This document shows, piece by piece, positions 9,408 through 17,628 of a stretch of DNA of 64,000 bases. The stretch spans positions 62,001 through 126,000 of the forward strand of contig NZ_AUHL01000007.1 of the NCBI RefSeq assembly GCF_000423165.1. The letters are read 5' to 3'. The stretch comes from Pseudidiomarina sediminum DSM 21906 (lineage in GTDB: Bacteria > Pseudomonadota > Gammaproteobacteria > Enterobacterales > Alteromonadaceae). The translations under genes were made by a program, and so were the position numbers. Each line of letters opens with the position of its first letter. Positions within the stretch are counted from its first letter, which is position 1. A model generated the notes under the pieces. It made no database searches. It had not been told where the DNA came from and saw nothing but the letters and a program-made list of their open reading frames with translations.

Positions 9408-9416
9408 AGTGTAGCA
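9408..9416 (-). promoter_or_regulatory. Extended -10 promoter for the MarC gene
   Basis: On the minus strand TGCTACACT (TGn plus TACACT) occurs here, with no convincing -35. The predicted leader is about 125 nt and holds four GTTAA/TTAAC motifs (9359, 9372, 9382, 9393) and an inverted repeat CTTAGGT/ACCTAAG (9313-9319, 9343-9349). Confidence 0.4.
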
Positions 9417-9454
9417 ACTTTTTCAGATTGCATGGAATTAAATTGATCGCGGGC

Positions 9455-9483
9455 TTTACATCAGGATCTGAACTAGCTACAAT
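9455..9483 (+). promoter_or_regulatory. Sigma-70 promoter of rpsU
   Basis: TTTACA (9455-9460), 17-bp spacer, TACAAT (9478-9483): five of six matches to each consensus hexamer. The leader to ATG 9567 is about 77 nt and contains a small GGTCA-AAAAG-TGACC hairpin. The 291-bp gap between MarC and rpsU (9276-9566) otherwise holds only the MarC promoter region. Confidence 0.7.
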
Positions 9484-9566
9484 TCAGCACCATTTTTATT
9501 CGTCACGGTCAAAAAGTGACCATGTTGATAACCAAACAACAGAATTTTCATTGAGGTGATATTTTA

Positions 9567-9782
9567 ATGCCAGTTGTTAAAGTAAAAGAAAACGAGCCGT
9601 TTGACGTAGCGTTGCGTCGCTTCAAGCGTTCATGCGAAAAAGCAGGTGTTTTGTCAGAAGTGCGTCGTCGCGAGCACTACGAGAAGCCAACTGCAGAGCG
9701 TAAGCGTAAAAAAGCTGCAGCAGTTAAGCGTCACGCGAAAAAATTATCGCGTGAGAACGCACGTCGCACACGTTTGTACTAA
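9567..9782 (+). CDS. rpsU: 30S ribosomal protein S21
   Basis: The 71-residue, very basic product [20 protein letters not shown] is full-length S21, with the [20 protein letters not shown] stretch and basic tail [11 protein letters not shown]21 binds the platform of the 30S subunit near the anti-Shine-Dalgarno helix and helps translation initiation. A GAGGTG ribosome-binding site precedes the ATG. It is the first gene of the macromolecular synthesis block and is separated from dnaG by a strong terminator, as in E. coli. Confidence 0.98.
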   Translation: MPVVKVKENEPFDVALRRFKRSCEKAGVLSEVRRREHYEKPTAERKRKKAAAVKRHAKKLSRENARRTRLY

Positions 9783-9844
9783 GACTAGCTACGTCTAGCT
9801 TTTACATTGCGACTGGTTGCTGATACGTCGGCAACAGCTCTAAG

Positions 9845-9873
9845 GCCGAAGCATTCTGTGCTTCGGCTTTTTC
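9845..9873 (+). terminator. Terminator between rpsU and dnaG
   Basis: GCCGAAGCA (9845-9853) pairs with TGCTTCGGC (9859-9867), followed by TTTTTC. It corresponds to the attenuating terminator that lowers dnaG expression relative to rpsU in enterobacteria. A TACAAT at 9891-9896 could be the -10 of a separate dnaG promoter. Confidence 0.88.
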
Positions 9874-9949
9874 ATTTGTGGTTTTAGCGGTACAATCCTG
9901 TTTCGTCCTGTTTTGTTTCACTTCTTGCTCAGATGGAATCGTCGTTATC

Positions 9950-11707
9950 ATGGCTGGTTTAATCCCGAAAAGCTTTATTCATGACTTACTGGATCGCGCA
10001 GACGTGGTCGAGGTGGTGGATAGCCGGGTACCGCTAAAAAAGGCGGGGCGTAATTATCAAGCCTGCTGTCCTTTCCATAATGAGAAATCACCAAGCTTTA
10101 CCGTGGCGCCAGATAAGCAGTTCTTCCACTGTTTTGGTTGTGGCGAACATGGCAATGCCATTGATTTCTTAATGAAGTATGATGGTCTTGAGTTTCCTGA
10201 TGCGATTGAAGAACTCGCAGCAATGCTTGGCCTTGAAGTGCCGCGCGAAACGCACCTTAACCCTCAGGCTGAAGCTAAAAAACGTCAACAAGCTGCCGAT
10301 GATTATCAGCAGATGGAACGTGCGACCAAGTTTTTCAGCTACCAACTGCGACAGCACCAAAAGGCGCCGGCGGTGGTGGAGTATCTGAAAGGGCGTGGTT
10401 TAAGCGGTGAAATCGTCAAACAGTTTCAAATTGGGTATGCGCCCGATGGCTGGGATGAGCTATTAAAAGCTTTGGCGAAAGATCAACGATCCCGTGAGCA
10501 GCTCGTGGATCTGAAGCTGGTCAATCGCAACGATAGCGGCCGCTATTATGATTTTTTTCGCGATCGTATTATGTTTCCGATCCGCGATCGCCGTGGTCGT
10601 GTGGTAGGTTTTGGCGGCCGGATTATTGATGGTGATGGCCCTAAGTATTTGAACTCTCCAGAAACCCGCGTGTTTCACAAAGGCCGCGAGCTTTATGGTT
10701 TCTATGAAGCCAAGCAAGCGCACCGCCAACTCCAGCAAGTGGTTATTGTTGAAGGCTATATGGATGTGGTGGCGTTGGCACAAGCGGGTATCGATTTCGC
10801 GGTTGCCTCACTTGGTACGGCTACCACCACCGATCAATTGCAAATGTTGTTTCGTGCTACTTCGCATGTGGTCTGCTGTTATGACGGTGACCGTGCTGGC
10901 CGTGATGCCGCGTGGCGTGCGCTTGAAAATGCCTTGCCGTTGCTAACCGATGGGTTACAACTCACCTTTTTATTCTTACCTGATGGTGAGGACCCAGATA
11001 CTTTGGTGCGGAAAGAGGGGCCAGAGGCGTTCAAGCAACGCTTAGCGCAAGCTCAAAGCTTTACGGATTACTTTTTTAGCCATCTGACGGAGTCGTTAGA
11101 CTTGGCTTCAGACAGTGGTCGTGCGGCGTTACTCAACCAGGCCAAACCTTTGATCGAAAAGATCGCCAGCGATTATTATCGCGATGAGTTGTTGCAGCAC
11201 TTGGCGCGGTTATTGCGCCGTGAGGTTTCACAAATCGAGGGACAAGTCGCGCGAGCAAGCACTAACGTGATGCCACAAGAGCAGTTAAAGATCACTCCGA
11301 TTCGGCGTGCTATTGCGTTACTGTTGCAGTACCCGCAGTTAGGGCAGGAGATCCCGGTGCATGACGCGCTAGGCCAACTCAAGCTGCCAGGTATTCAGGT
11401 CTTACTTGAATTGCATCGCCAGACGCGCGAGCAACAACTGACACCTGCGCAGTTACTTGAGCTATGGCGTGGACGGCGCGAAGAGAAGTTACTTCGGCAG
11501 TTGATGAGCTGGGATCACCACCTTGATCAAGATAAGATCAGCCAAGAATTTTTCGATACCTTTTTGTACTTTATCGATCGCTTTGTGGAGCAACGCGCTA
11601 ATGAATTATTGGCGAAAGAACGAGAAGCCCCGTTAACTGCTGATGAGAAACGCGAGTACATGGCGTTGATGCAACATAAGGCGCAAAAAAACCAACCCCA
11701 GCAGTGA
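9950..11707 (+). CDS. dnaG: DNA primase
   Basis: DnaG makes RNA primers for replication. ATG 9950 (MAGLIPKSFIHDLLDRADVV) is the family start; the frame is open back to 9878 but that part is not conserved. The 585-residue protein has the N-terminal CHC2 zinc finger (C40, H43, C61, C64), the RNA polymerase core with GRYYDFFRDRIMFPI and GFGGRIID (near 195-225), Toprim motifs EGYMD near 267-271 and DGDRAGRDAA near 308-317, and a helicase-binding C-terminal domain. It follows rpsU in the conserved macromolecular synthesis order. Confidence 0.98.
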   Translation: MAGLIPKSFIHDLLDRADVVEVVDSRVPLKKAGRNYQACCPFHNEKSPSFTVAPDKQFFHCFGCGEHGNAIDFLMKYDGLEFPDAIEELAAMLGLEVPRETHLNPQAEAKKRQQAADDYQQMERATKFFSYQLRQHQKAPAVVEYLKGRGLSGEIVKQFQIGYAPDGWDELLKALAKDQRSREQLVDLKLVNRNDSGRYYDFFRDRIMFPIRDRRGRVVGFGGRIIDGDGPKYLNSPETRVFHKGRELYGFYEAKQAHRQLQQVVIVEGYMDVVALAQAGIDFAVASLGTATTTDQLQMLFRATSHVVCCYDGDRAGRDAAWRALENALPLLTDGLQLTFLFLPDGEDPDTLVRKEGPEAFKQRLAQAQSFTDYFFSHLTESLDLASDSGRAALLNQAKPLIEKIASDYYRDELLQHLARLLRREVSQIEGQVARASTNVMPQEQLKITPIRRAIALLLQYPQLGQEIPVHDALGQLKLPGIQVLLELHRQTREQQLTPAQLLELWRGRREEKLLRQLMSWDHHLDQDKISQEFFDTFLYFIDRFVEQRANELLAKEREAPLTADEKREYMALMQHKAQKNQPQQ

Positions 11708-11889
11708 AATTGACCGAATTGTTGTGATTTTCACACACAGAAAGGTTTCTACCGCCACCGCTTTTTATATTTATCTTGTTGATAAATATCTATTTAATTA
11801 TCCGATTACAAAGTTGGCATGAGCCTTGCTTTAACTTCTTGGTATAACCCTATTCGTAATAACTAGAAGCGTTAAAATAAGGACTCCCA

Positions 11890-12276
11890 ATGAAATCAGT
11901 GAAATTTATTGCAGCAAGCGCACTCATTGTTACCTCAGCTCTCACCTTACAGGGCTGTATTGTCGTGGCAGACGGTCATGGTGATGACTATAAAGCGAGC
12001 GACTTCCGTGAGCTAGAAGAAAAAAATCGTCGTATGATCGCGGGCCTCGACGATGGTGCGACCATGATTTATGTCCGCGAAGTTATGGGCACACCTGAAT
12101 TCGCTGATCGCGTATCGGTCGACAACGTTCGTTATGACGTACTGTACTATCGTACCCAGCGCGTTGATGCAGACGGCAATACCACCCGTGACGAGTGCAC
12201 GCCACTCGTATTTGAAGACGGTGCATTGCGCGGCACAGGCCATTTGGCACTGTCTCGCATCCCACAGCTGAACTGA
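11890..12276 (+). CDS. Small lipoprotein, DUF3192-like, between dnaG and rpoD
   Basis: The 128-residue product has a lipoprotein signal peptide with lipobox LQGC (Cys near residue 23), then a charged helix (YKASDFRELEEKNRRMIAGL) and a short mixed domain (MIYVREVMGTPEFADR, VRYDVLYYRTQRV). The layout, with a GTPEF/D turn between a helix and beta strands, resembles BamE/SmpA-fold lipoproteins, and the sequence looks like the DUF3192 family of Alteromonadales. Two further cysteines are absent apart from DECTPLVF. It interrupts the usual dnaG-rpoD neighbourhood. A strong ribosome-binding site (AAGGAC) precedes ATG 11890, and a terminator follows. Confidence 0.65.
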   Translation: MKSVKFIAASALIVTSALTLQGCIVVADGHGDDYKASDFRELEEKNRRMIAGLDDGATMIYVREVMGTPEFADRVSVDNVRYDVLYYRTQRVDADGNTTRDECTPLVFEDGALRGTGHLALSRIPQLN

Positions 12277-12304
12277 TTATTTTCTGGCTCAAAACCACAG
12301 AATC

Positions 12305-12313
12305 TGCTACACT
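12305..12313 (+). promoter_or_regulatory. Extended -10 promoter for rpoD
   Basis: TGCTACACT (TGn plus TACACT) lies just before the terminator at 12316; no good -35 is seen. The predicted start near 12320 falls inside the left arm of that terminator, so transcripts from here would lack part of the hairpin. The 13-mer GCTACACTATCCG also occurs in the MarC promoter. Confidence 0.45.
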
Positions 12314-12315
12314 AT

Positions 12316-12356
12316 CCGGTCTTAAATTCGATACCTCTTTTTAAGACCGGTTTTTG
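12316..12356 (+). terminator. Terminator between the lipoprotein gene and rpoD
   Basis: CCGGTCTTAAA (12316-12326) pairs with TTTAAGACCGG (12340-12350), followed by TTTTTG. It ends 34 bp before the rpoD start. Confidence 0.85.
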
Positions 12357-12389
12357 TTATCCATTTGAAATCACAGGTGGTAGATCTGT

Positions 12390-14231
12390 ATGCAGCAGAG
12401 TCGTCAATCGCAACTCAGAATTCTTATTGCCAAAGGAAAAGAGCAGGGCTACCTGACTTTTTCTGAGGTTAACGATCATTTACCTTCTGAGATTGTAGAT
12501 TCCGATCAAATCGAAGATATCATTGCCATGATCAACGACATGGGTATTAAGGTGTTTGAAAGCGCGCCTGATGCCGATGAACTGATGATGAGCGAAGACA
12601 CAGCTGATGAAGATGCCGCGGAAGCCGCAGCAGCAGCGCTTGCTAGTGTTGACGGTGAGCTAGGCCGTACCACCGACCCGGTGCGGATGTACATGCGCGA
12701 AATGGGAACGGTAGAGCTCCTGACCCGTGAAGGCGAAATCGACATCGCGAAGCGTATCGAAGAAGGCATCAATCAGGTGCAGTGTTCGGTCGCTGAGTAT
12801 CCTGAAGCAATTAACTTCCTACTCGACCAATGGGACCAGTGTGAAGCTGAAGAAATGCGTCTTACCGACATCATTTCTGGCTTTATCGATCCTAATGAAG
12901 TCGACCAAGCGCCTGTCAGTGCAACCCACATTGGTTCTGAACTGTCAGAAGAAGAGCTTGAAGACGAAGATGAAGACGACAGTGACGATGACGACGATGA
13001 TGATGATGCATCAGAAGGCGGCATCGATCCTGAGTTCGCGCGTCAAAAGTTTGCTGAATTACGTGGCCAATACGAAAAAACGCGTGCAGCAATCAGCAAG
13101 CACGGTCGTGACCACGCCAAAGCGCGGACTGAAATCGATGCCCTGAGCGAGCTATTTAAGCAGTTCCGCTTGGTACCGAAGCAGTTTGATCGCTTGGTCA
13201 AAGACATGCGCGACATGATGCATCGTGTGCGTGTGCAAGAACGTTTGATTATGAAAATGTGCGTGGAGCAGGCTGAAATGCCGAAGCGCGCATTTATGAA
13301 GGCTTTTGCAGGTAACGAAAACAGCACGGCATGGCTCGATGCAGCGATTGCTGCTGAAGAAGGCTACTCAGCTGGACTGAATGAGCTACGTTCAGAGCTC
13401 GAGCGTTGCATTCAGAAGCTGGCCGAAGTTGAAGTTGAAACTGGCTTGACCATCGCTAAGGTGAAAGACATTAACCGTCGCATGTCGATTGGTGAAGCGA
13501 AAGCGCGTCGCGCCAAGAAAGAAATGGTCGAAGCCAACTTGCGTTTGGTTATTTCAATCGCGAAGAAATACACCAACCGTGGTTTGCAGTTCTTGGACTT
13601 GATCCAAGAAGGTAACATCGGTTTGATGAAGGCCGTGGATAAATTTGAATACCGTCGTGGCTATAAGTTCTCAACCTACGCTACCTGGTGGATCCGTCAG
13701 GCCATCACGCGTTCGATTGCGGACCAAGCACGTACCATTCGTATCCCGGTACACATGATCGAAACGATCAACAAGTTGAATCGTATCTCGCGTCAAATGC
13801 TCCAAGAAATGGGCCGTGAGCCATCGCCTGAAGAATTGGCTGAGCGCATGGTGATGCCAGAAGACAAAATCCGTAAGGTGCTCAAAATCGCTAAAGAGCC
13901 GATCTCAATGGAGACGCCGATTGGTGATGATGAAGATTCGCATCTTGGTGATTTTATCGAGGACACCACCCTCGATTTGCCTGTCGATTCAGCGACGTCT
14001 GAGAGCTTACGCAATGCGGTTCGTGAAGTACTCGGTGGCTTGACCCAGCGTGAAGCGAAAGTGTTGCGCATGCGTTTTGGTATCGACATGAATACTGACC
14101 ACACCTTGGAAGAGGTGGGTAAACAGTTCGACGTGACCCGTGAGCGGATCCGTCAGATTGAGGCGAAGGCACTGCGTAAATTACGCCACCCAAGCCGTTC
14201 TGAGCAACTGAAGTCGTTTCTCGACGAGTAA
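12390..14231 (+). CDS. rpoD: RNA polymerase sigma-70 factor RpoD
   Basis: The housekeeping sigma factor, 613 residues. Region 1.1 is the N-terminal stretch [20 protein letters not shown]. An acidic linker rich in Asp and Glu lies near residues 185-210 inside the non-conserved region. Region 1.2 is [20 protein letters not shown] (near 97-116). Region 2 includes [20 protein letters not shown] and [20 protein letters not shown] (near 420-440), region 3 follows, and region 4.2 has the helix-turn-helix [20 protein letters not shown] near the C-terminus. All features of an essential group 1 sigma are intact. Its own promoter overlaps the upstream terminator. Confidence 0.98.
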   Translation: MQQSRQSQLRILIAKGKEQGYLTFSEVNDHLPSEIVDSDQIEDIIAMINDMGIKVFESAPDADELMMSEDTADEDAAEAAAAALASVDGELGRTTDPVRMYMREMGTVELLTREGEIDIAKRIEEGINQVQCSVAEYPEAINFLLDQWDQCEAEEMRLTDIISGFIDPNEVDQAPVSATHIGSELSEEELEDEDEDDSDDDDDDDDASEGGIDPEFARQKFAELRGQYEKTRAAISKHGRDHAKARTEIDALSELFKQFRLVPKQFDRLVKDMRDMMHRVRVQERLIMKMCVEQAEMPKRAFMKAFAGNENSTAWLDAAIAAEEGYSAGLNELRSELERCIQKLAEVEVETGLTIAKVKDINRRMSIGEAKARRAKKEMVEANLRLVISIAKKYTNRGLQFLDLIQEGNIGLMKAVDKFEYRRGYKFSTYATWWIRQAITRSIADQARTIRIPVHMIETINKLNRISRQMLQEMGREPSPEELAERMVMPEDKIRKVLKIAKEPISMETPIGDDEDSHLGDFIEDTTLDLPVDSATSESLRNAVREVLGGLTQREAKVLRMRFGIDMNTDHTLEEVGKQFDVTRERIRQIEAKALRKLRHPSRSEQLKSFLDE

Positions 14232-14251
14232 GTTGTGATGTAGATTATCGA

Positions 14252-14286
14252 AGCCCTTGTTGCCTCCAGCACAAGGGCTTTTTTTA
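14252..14286 (+). terminator. Terminator after rpoD
   Basis: AGCCCTTGT (14252-14260) pairs with ACAAGGGCT (14271-14279), followed by seven T. Confidence 0.92.
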
Positions 14287-14386
14287 TGCTGCTTTACACC
14301 TTAACCCAAGTGGATATCAGTGACGGATATGAAATCGTCAGTGAGATTTGTTAAGGTGGGGCGAACCTCGCTGAAAAGGACAGTTT

Positions 14387-15181
14387 ATGACTGCAATGGA
14401 TCAGAAAATAGCCGATACGCTGCAACCTCGTCGTATGATTGATGCACATTTTCATATCTACAACGATGCGTATCCGTTGATTGAAAATCAGGGGTTTTTA
14501 CCACCGCCATTTTCAGTGGAAGACTATCAACACCGTACCAAAGACTTGCCTATTGTCGGTGGCGTGTTGGTGTCAGGCTCATCGCAAGGTTTTGACCAAA
14601 GCTATTTAAAGCCTGCGCTGGAACAGTTGGGGAGTCAGTACGTCGCCATTACCAATTTGCCTAGCAGCGTGTCAGACGAGAAAATTCTCGCTTTACGTGA
14701 CAGTGGCGTGTGCGGCGTACGGGTGAACCTCAAGCGCCGCGTAGTTAGCGGTATTGATAACTTGGTCGACTTTGGCATGCGCATTTGGGATCTCGCCGGC
14801 TGGCACCTTGAGATGTATGTTGATAGCCGCGAGTTGGATGAGCTTATTCCAAAGCTTATTAAGCTCCCCAAAGCCTCGGTGGATCATCTTGGTATGGCGC
14901 GCTCAGGTGTGTCGCAAGTGCGCAAGCTCGCAGAAGCCGGCGTGCATATTAAAGCCAGTGGTTTTGGGCGTACCGAAGTGAACATCGCCGAAGCGGTGAA
15001 AGTACTCTATGCAACTAACCCTGATTGCCTGATGTTCGGTACCGATTTACCGTCGAACCGTACCGAGCGTCCGTTTAATATCAGTGACATTAGCAAGGTG
15101 ACAGAAGCACTTGCCGATGAAGATGCCATTGATAAAGTCTTCGCGCGCAACGCTGCGAAGTTCTACAATATTAAACTCTAA
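14387..15181 (+). CDS. Amidohydrolase-related TIM-barrel metal-dependent hydrolase
   Basis: The 264-residue protein has the amidohydrolase-2 (PF04909) pattern: metal-binding DAHFHIYND at residues 19-27, a barrel-interior strand GVCGVRVNLKR, HLEMYVDS, a DHLGMA motif and the final FGTDLPSNRTE with its conserved Asp. Relatives include 2-pyrone-4,6-dicarboxylate lactonase-like and decarboxylase-like enzymes, but the substrate cannot be assigned. The HxH first metal motif is present and the Asp near the end is intact, so a metal-dependent hydrolase or decarboxylase is likely. The gene is monocistronic between the rpoD terminator and the tRNA, with a GAAAAGGA ribosome-binding site. Confidence 0.75.
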   Translation: MTAMDQKIADTLQPRRMIDAHFHIYNDAYPLIENQGFLPPPFSVEDYQHRTKDLPIVGGVLVSGSSQGFDQSYLKPALEQLGSQYVAITNLPSSVSDEKILALRDSGVCGVRVNLKRRVVSGIDNLVDFGMRIWDLAGWHLEMYVDSRELDELIPKLIKLPKASVDHLGMARSGVSQVRKLAEAGVHIKASGFGRTEVNIAEAVKVLYATNPDCLMFGTDLPSNRTERPFNISDISKVTEALADEDAIDKVFARNAAKFYNIKL

Positions 15182-15199
15182 AAAGCTCCCCTCGGGGTC

Positions 15200-15228
15200 A
15201 TGACAAGCGGGCCGAAATTTCATATACT
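15200..15228 (+). promoter_or_regulatory. Promoter of tRNA-Ile2
   Basis: ATGACA (15200-15205), 17-bp spacer, TATACT (15223-15228), then a GC-rich discriminator (GCGCCCGC), the pattern expected of stringently controlled stable-RNA promoters. The same segment contains AAGCGGGC / GCCCGCTT arms (15205-15212 and about 15232-15239) that may end the amidohydrolase transcript. Confidence 0.6.
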
Positions 15229-15260
15229 TGCGCCCGCTTTTCCGAATTCTCTTCTGTAAT

Positions 15261-15336
15261 GGCCCCTTAGCTCAGTGGTTAGAGCAGCCGACTCATAATC
15301 GGTTGGTCCCCAGTTCAAATCTGGGAGGGGCCACCA
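15261..15336 (+). tRNA. tRNA-Ile2 with CAU anticodon (lysidine-modified)
   Basis: A 76-nt cloverleaf with encoded CCA: acceptor arms GGCCCCT / AGGGGCC, D-arm GCTC...GAGC, anticodon loop CTCATAA (15292-15298), T-arm CCCAG-TTCAAAT-CTGGG. The CAU anticodon alone would read Met, but the acceptor GGCCCCT and body match bacterial tRNA-Ile2 (E. coli ileX type), in which TilS converts C34 to lysidine so that it reads AUA. Initiator-tRNA features (C1-A72 mismatch, three GC pairs in the anticodon stem) are absent. Confidence 0.93.
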
Positions 15337-15691
15337 ATCTTTTCAATGGCTTACAAGCTTCTCACGACTCGCTTACAAATCCATTCGCGCCTTCAGGTGC
15401 AGTAACGGGTCTAGTTAGCGATTTGCCTAGCGTAACTTATCTCGTGGGGTGAGTTTAACGCCGTTGAATCCTTGGCTCTACAGTCATTGAAATTTACCTT
15501 GTGGACTTCGACAGTTTAATTTCATAGCTGGCAGCGTCTATAGATGTTGGACATATAAGGTCTTACATGAGACAAGAAGAAACGTTCTTGTGAGTGGATT
15601 GAGGCCTACGCGACTTAATTATCTCAACTCCTGGTTTATTATTAAATTAGATTTATATTACTTACGAGAGTACGTCTATTCAGAGGTTAAT
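15337..15691 (+). other. 355-bp non-coding, AT-rich gap after the tRNA
   Basis: No convincing gene, terminator or att-like copy of the tRNA 3' end is visible. Short open frames here lack ribosome-binding sites. The base composition becomes AT-rich towards the next gene (for example TTATTATTAAATTAGATTTATATTA at about 15636-15660), unlike neighbouring gaps. Confidence 0.5.
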
Positions 15692-16216
15692 ATGAAAAAA
15701 GTGTTTGTTTTCTTATTGATTGTGACTTGTTCTTTTCCAGTGTTTGCTAATGAAAACAATACCGAGCTAGCGAGGTTGTTTAATGAGGATCAACAAGCCC
15801 AACGAAGTCAAAGTAATGATTGGGATGCATTAGATAGAGAGGAAGCAGCTCGTCGCGATGCAGTATTAGCGTTGTTAAAGAAAGGAGAAGTTGAAACGGG
15901 ATTGGATTACTTTCATGCGGCAGTAATTTTTCAACATAGTGAATCTGTTGAGGATATAAGACGCGCTCATGCCCTGGCAACAATTTCGGAAACACTAGGC
16001 TATTCACGTGCGAAATGGTTGATGGCCGCATCTTGGGATAGGCTAATGATGTATTTCGAACAGCCACAATGGTACGGTACTCAGTTTACAACTGATGAAT
16101 CTGGCGATTGGAAATTATATGAAGTAGATGTTGATATTATTTCCGATGAACAAAGAGCAGAATGGAATGTTCCTTCATTAGAAGCGTCTAAAGAAAGGGC
16201 GTCTCGTAGGAACTAA
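15692..16216 (+). CDS. Small exported protein, DUF6624-like
   Basis: ATG 15692 follows CAGAGG and opens a signal peptide (MKKVFVFLLIVTCSFPVFA). The mature region of about 155 residues is helical. The stretch AAVIFQHSESVEDIRRAHAL, followed by KWLMAASWDRLMMYFEQPQW and YGTQF, matches the pattern I know from DUF6624 proteins (QH, AHxLA, AxWLxAAxxDR, QxYGTQ). The function of that family is unknown; some members occur near toxins or secretion genes, but nothing here supports that. Codon use and AT content (about 60% AT) differ from the neighbours, and it sits next to a tRNA gene, so horizontal acquisition is plausible. Confidence 0.6.
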   Translation: MKKVFVFLLIVTCSFPVFANENNTELARLFNEDQQAQRSQSNDWDALDREEAARRDAVLALLKKGEVETGLDYFHAAVIFQHSESVEDIRRAHALATISETLGYSRAKWLMAASWDRLMMYFEQPQWYGTQFTTDESGDWKLYEVDVDIISDEQRAEWNVPSLEASKERASRRN

Positions 16217-16382
16217 TATTTTAGTTAACCCCCCAAATTTATTTGACGGTATTTTGAATTAAAGCAAGTGCGTATTATGCTTCCTATAGTGCTATAGTTT
16301 TACCCGTCGTCATGTTTAGGACGCTAAAACAGCTTCTGTATAAGCAATGGGCCGCGTTTTAGGCTGTCGCTCGCTCGCGATG

Positions 16383-17459
16383 TTATTCTTCTGGTTCATC
16401 CATTACGTCAAGCAGTTCGACATCAAAAATGAGCGTTGAGTAGGCGGGGACGATACCGTTTTGTCTTTCTTTTGCTCCCCAGGCGAGCTCAGATGGGATC
16501 ACTAATCGGTATTTATCGCCGACCTGCATGAGTTGCGCGCCTTCGCTCCAGCCTTCCATGACACTGCTTAATTGGAATACGGCTGCTTTCGTGCGGTTAC
16601 GAGAACTATCGAAGAGCTCTCCATTGACCAACCAGCCATCATACTTAACTTTCACGAAGTCATTGGCCTTTGGTTTTCTGCCGGTGCCGTCTCCTTTGGC
16701 TATTATTTCGTACTGAAGGCCGGATGCGGTCGTTATAACTTCTTCTCTTTGCCCATTTCTTTCCAGATAAGCGCGGCCAAGCGCTTGGATAGGTTGCCAG
16801 TTATCGGCTTCCTCTTCTGATTGAGAACTTGCGACGATGATGTCACCGGGTTCGGAGTTTAACTCTTTTAAAGCATTGAGCTGTTCGGCTGAAATGACGA
16901 GGCGGTTTGGCTCGACCTTTGTGCGATCAATACAGGTCATCTCACCAATGGAGTAAAACATCACCGGCGTTGGGTAACGTCCGCGATAGCGCGGGTAGCT
17001 TTTATCAAAGTGCTGGTAGTAACTGCGCTTAGCTTGCTCTTCGCACATGGTAGGCGCAAAAGCTGCGTAATTGTAGTGCTGGAGCTTTAGAGCGGCTTGT
17101 GCTGTGACAGGAAGTTTAGCGTAAGCTGCCGTGACGGTGTGGTAAATACTAGGTGTTTCGGGTGTCCCTGCTTCCAACTCACCTAGCTTCATCGCGGCGT
17201 GATAACGCGGCTCGAAATCGTGTAAAAAGGCGCTATCGTACTGTGCTTTCAAGGCCAAGTTCAGCTTCTCTTGTTCCTGCAAAACAGCGTCACACTCACC
17301 GGGCAGTACTTGTTGGTTTACACACGTGGCGAGATCTCTGCTAATCGATTGTATTTCAGCGAGATAGTCTTTCTCCGTGCGCTCCGAAGAGCAGCCAGTG
17401 AGGACGCTGAGTGCACCCAAAAGCAGCAAACAGTTTCTCTTAAAACGAATTTTTTCCAT
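16383..17459 (-). CDS. FKBP-type peptidyl-prolyl isomerase lipoprotein
   Basis: The 358-residue product starts at ATG 17459 (MEKIRFKRNCLLLLGALSVL) with lipobox LTGC, so it is a periplasmic lipoprotein. The last 110 residues form a canonical FKBP domain (TASGLQYEIIAKGDGTGRKP, VKVKYDGWLVNGELFDSS, GWSEGAQLMQVGDKYRLVIP, LAWGAK, LIFDVELLDV). The N-terminal 240 residues are not a standard FkpA/Mip dimerisation domain: they contain helices and three cysteines (ATCVNQ, GECDAV, MTCIDR). It would catalyse proline isomerisation during folding of envelope proteins. Monocistronic; a dyad element precedes it. Confidence 0.82.
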   Translation of the reverse strand: MEKIRFKRNCLLLLGALSVLTGCSSERTEKDYLAEIQSISRDLATCVNQQVLPGECDAVLQEQEKLNLALKAQYDSAFLHDFEPRYHAAMKLGELEAGTPETPSIYHTVTAAYAKLPVTAQAALKLQHYNYAAFAPTMCEEQAKRSYYQHFDKSYPRYRGRYPTPVMFYSIGEMTCIDRTKVEPNRLVISAEQLNALKELNSEPGDIIVASSQSEEEADNWQPIQALGRAYLERNGQREEVITTASGLQYEIIAKGDGTGRKPKANDFVKVKYDGWLVNGELFDSSRNRTKAAVFQLSSVMEGWSEGAQLMQVGDKYRLVIPSELAWGAKERQNGIVPAYSTLIFDVELLDVMDEPEE

Positions 17460-17482
17460 AACAAAGCTACCAACCAACAAAT

Positions 17483-17521
17483 GTTGTATTTAAGTTACAT
17501 TGGTTTTCTATGTAATACAAC
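17483..17521. promoter_or_regulatory. Imperfect dyad upstream of the FKBP gene
   Basis: GTTGTAT...TACAT at 17483-17500 and ATGTAATACAAC at 17510-17521 are complementary over 12 bp with a 6-nt interruption, 24 bp upstream of the FKBP start. It could be an operator or a leader hairpin. Confidence 0.35.
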
Positions 17522-17628
17522 TTAGCGCGATACAAAAGCAAGCTGGCACGCACTACGGTATGTTGGTGATTGTGCTGGGTGATAAGCTGCTGGCGTTTCA
17601 ATGCGGCGGCTTATCTTAGGCTGCTGTT

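Noticed and set aside
12950-13020. Asp/Glu-rich stretch in rpoD as a possible artefact or insertion
   Set aside because: Housekeeping sigma factors of gammaproteobacteria commonly have an acidic linker in this non-conserved region.
15261-15336. Elongator or initiator tRNA-Met from the CAU anticodon
   Set aside because: The acceptor stem GGCCCCT and body match tRNA-Ile2, and the initiator signatures are absent.
15320-15400. att site of an integrated element at the tRNA 3' end
   Set aside because: No second copy of the tRNA 3' end and no integrase gene occur in the window.
15228-15452. A small open frame across the tRNA gene
   Set aside because: It runs through the tRNA, has no ribosome-binding site and no recognisable protein pattern.
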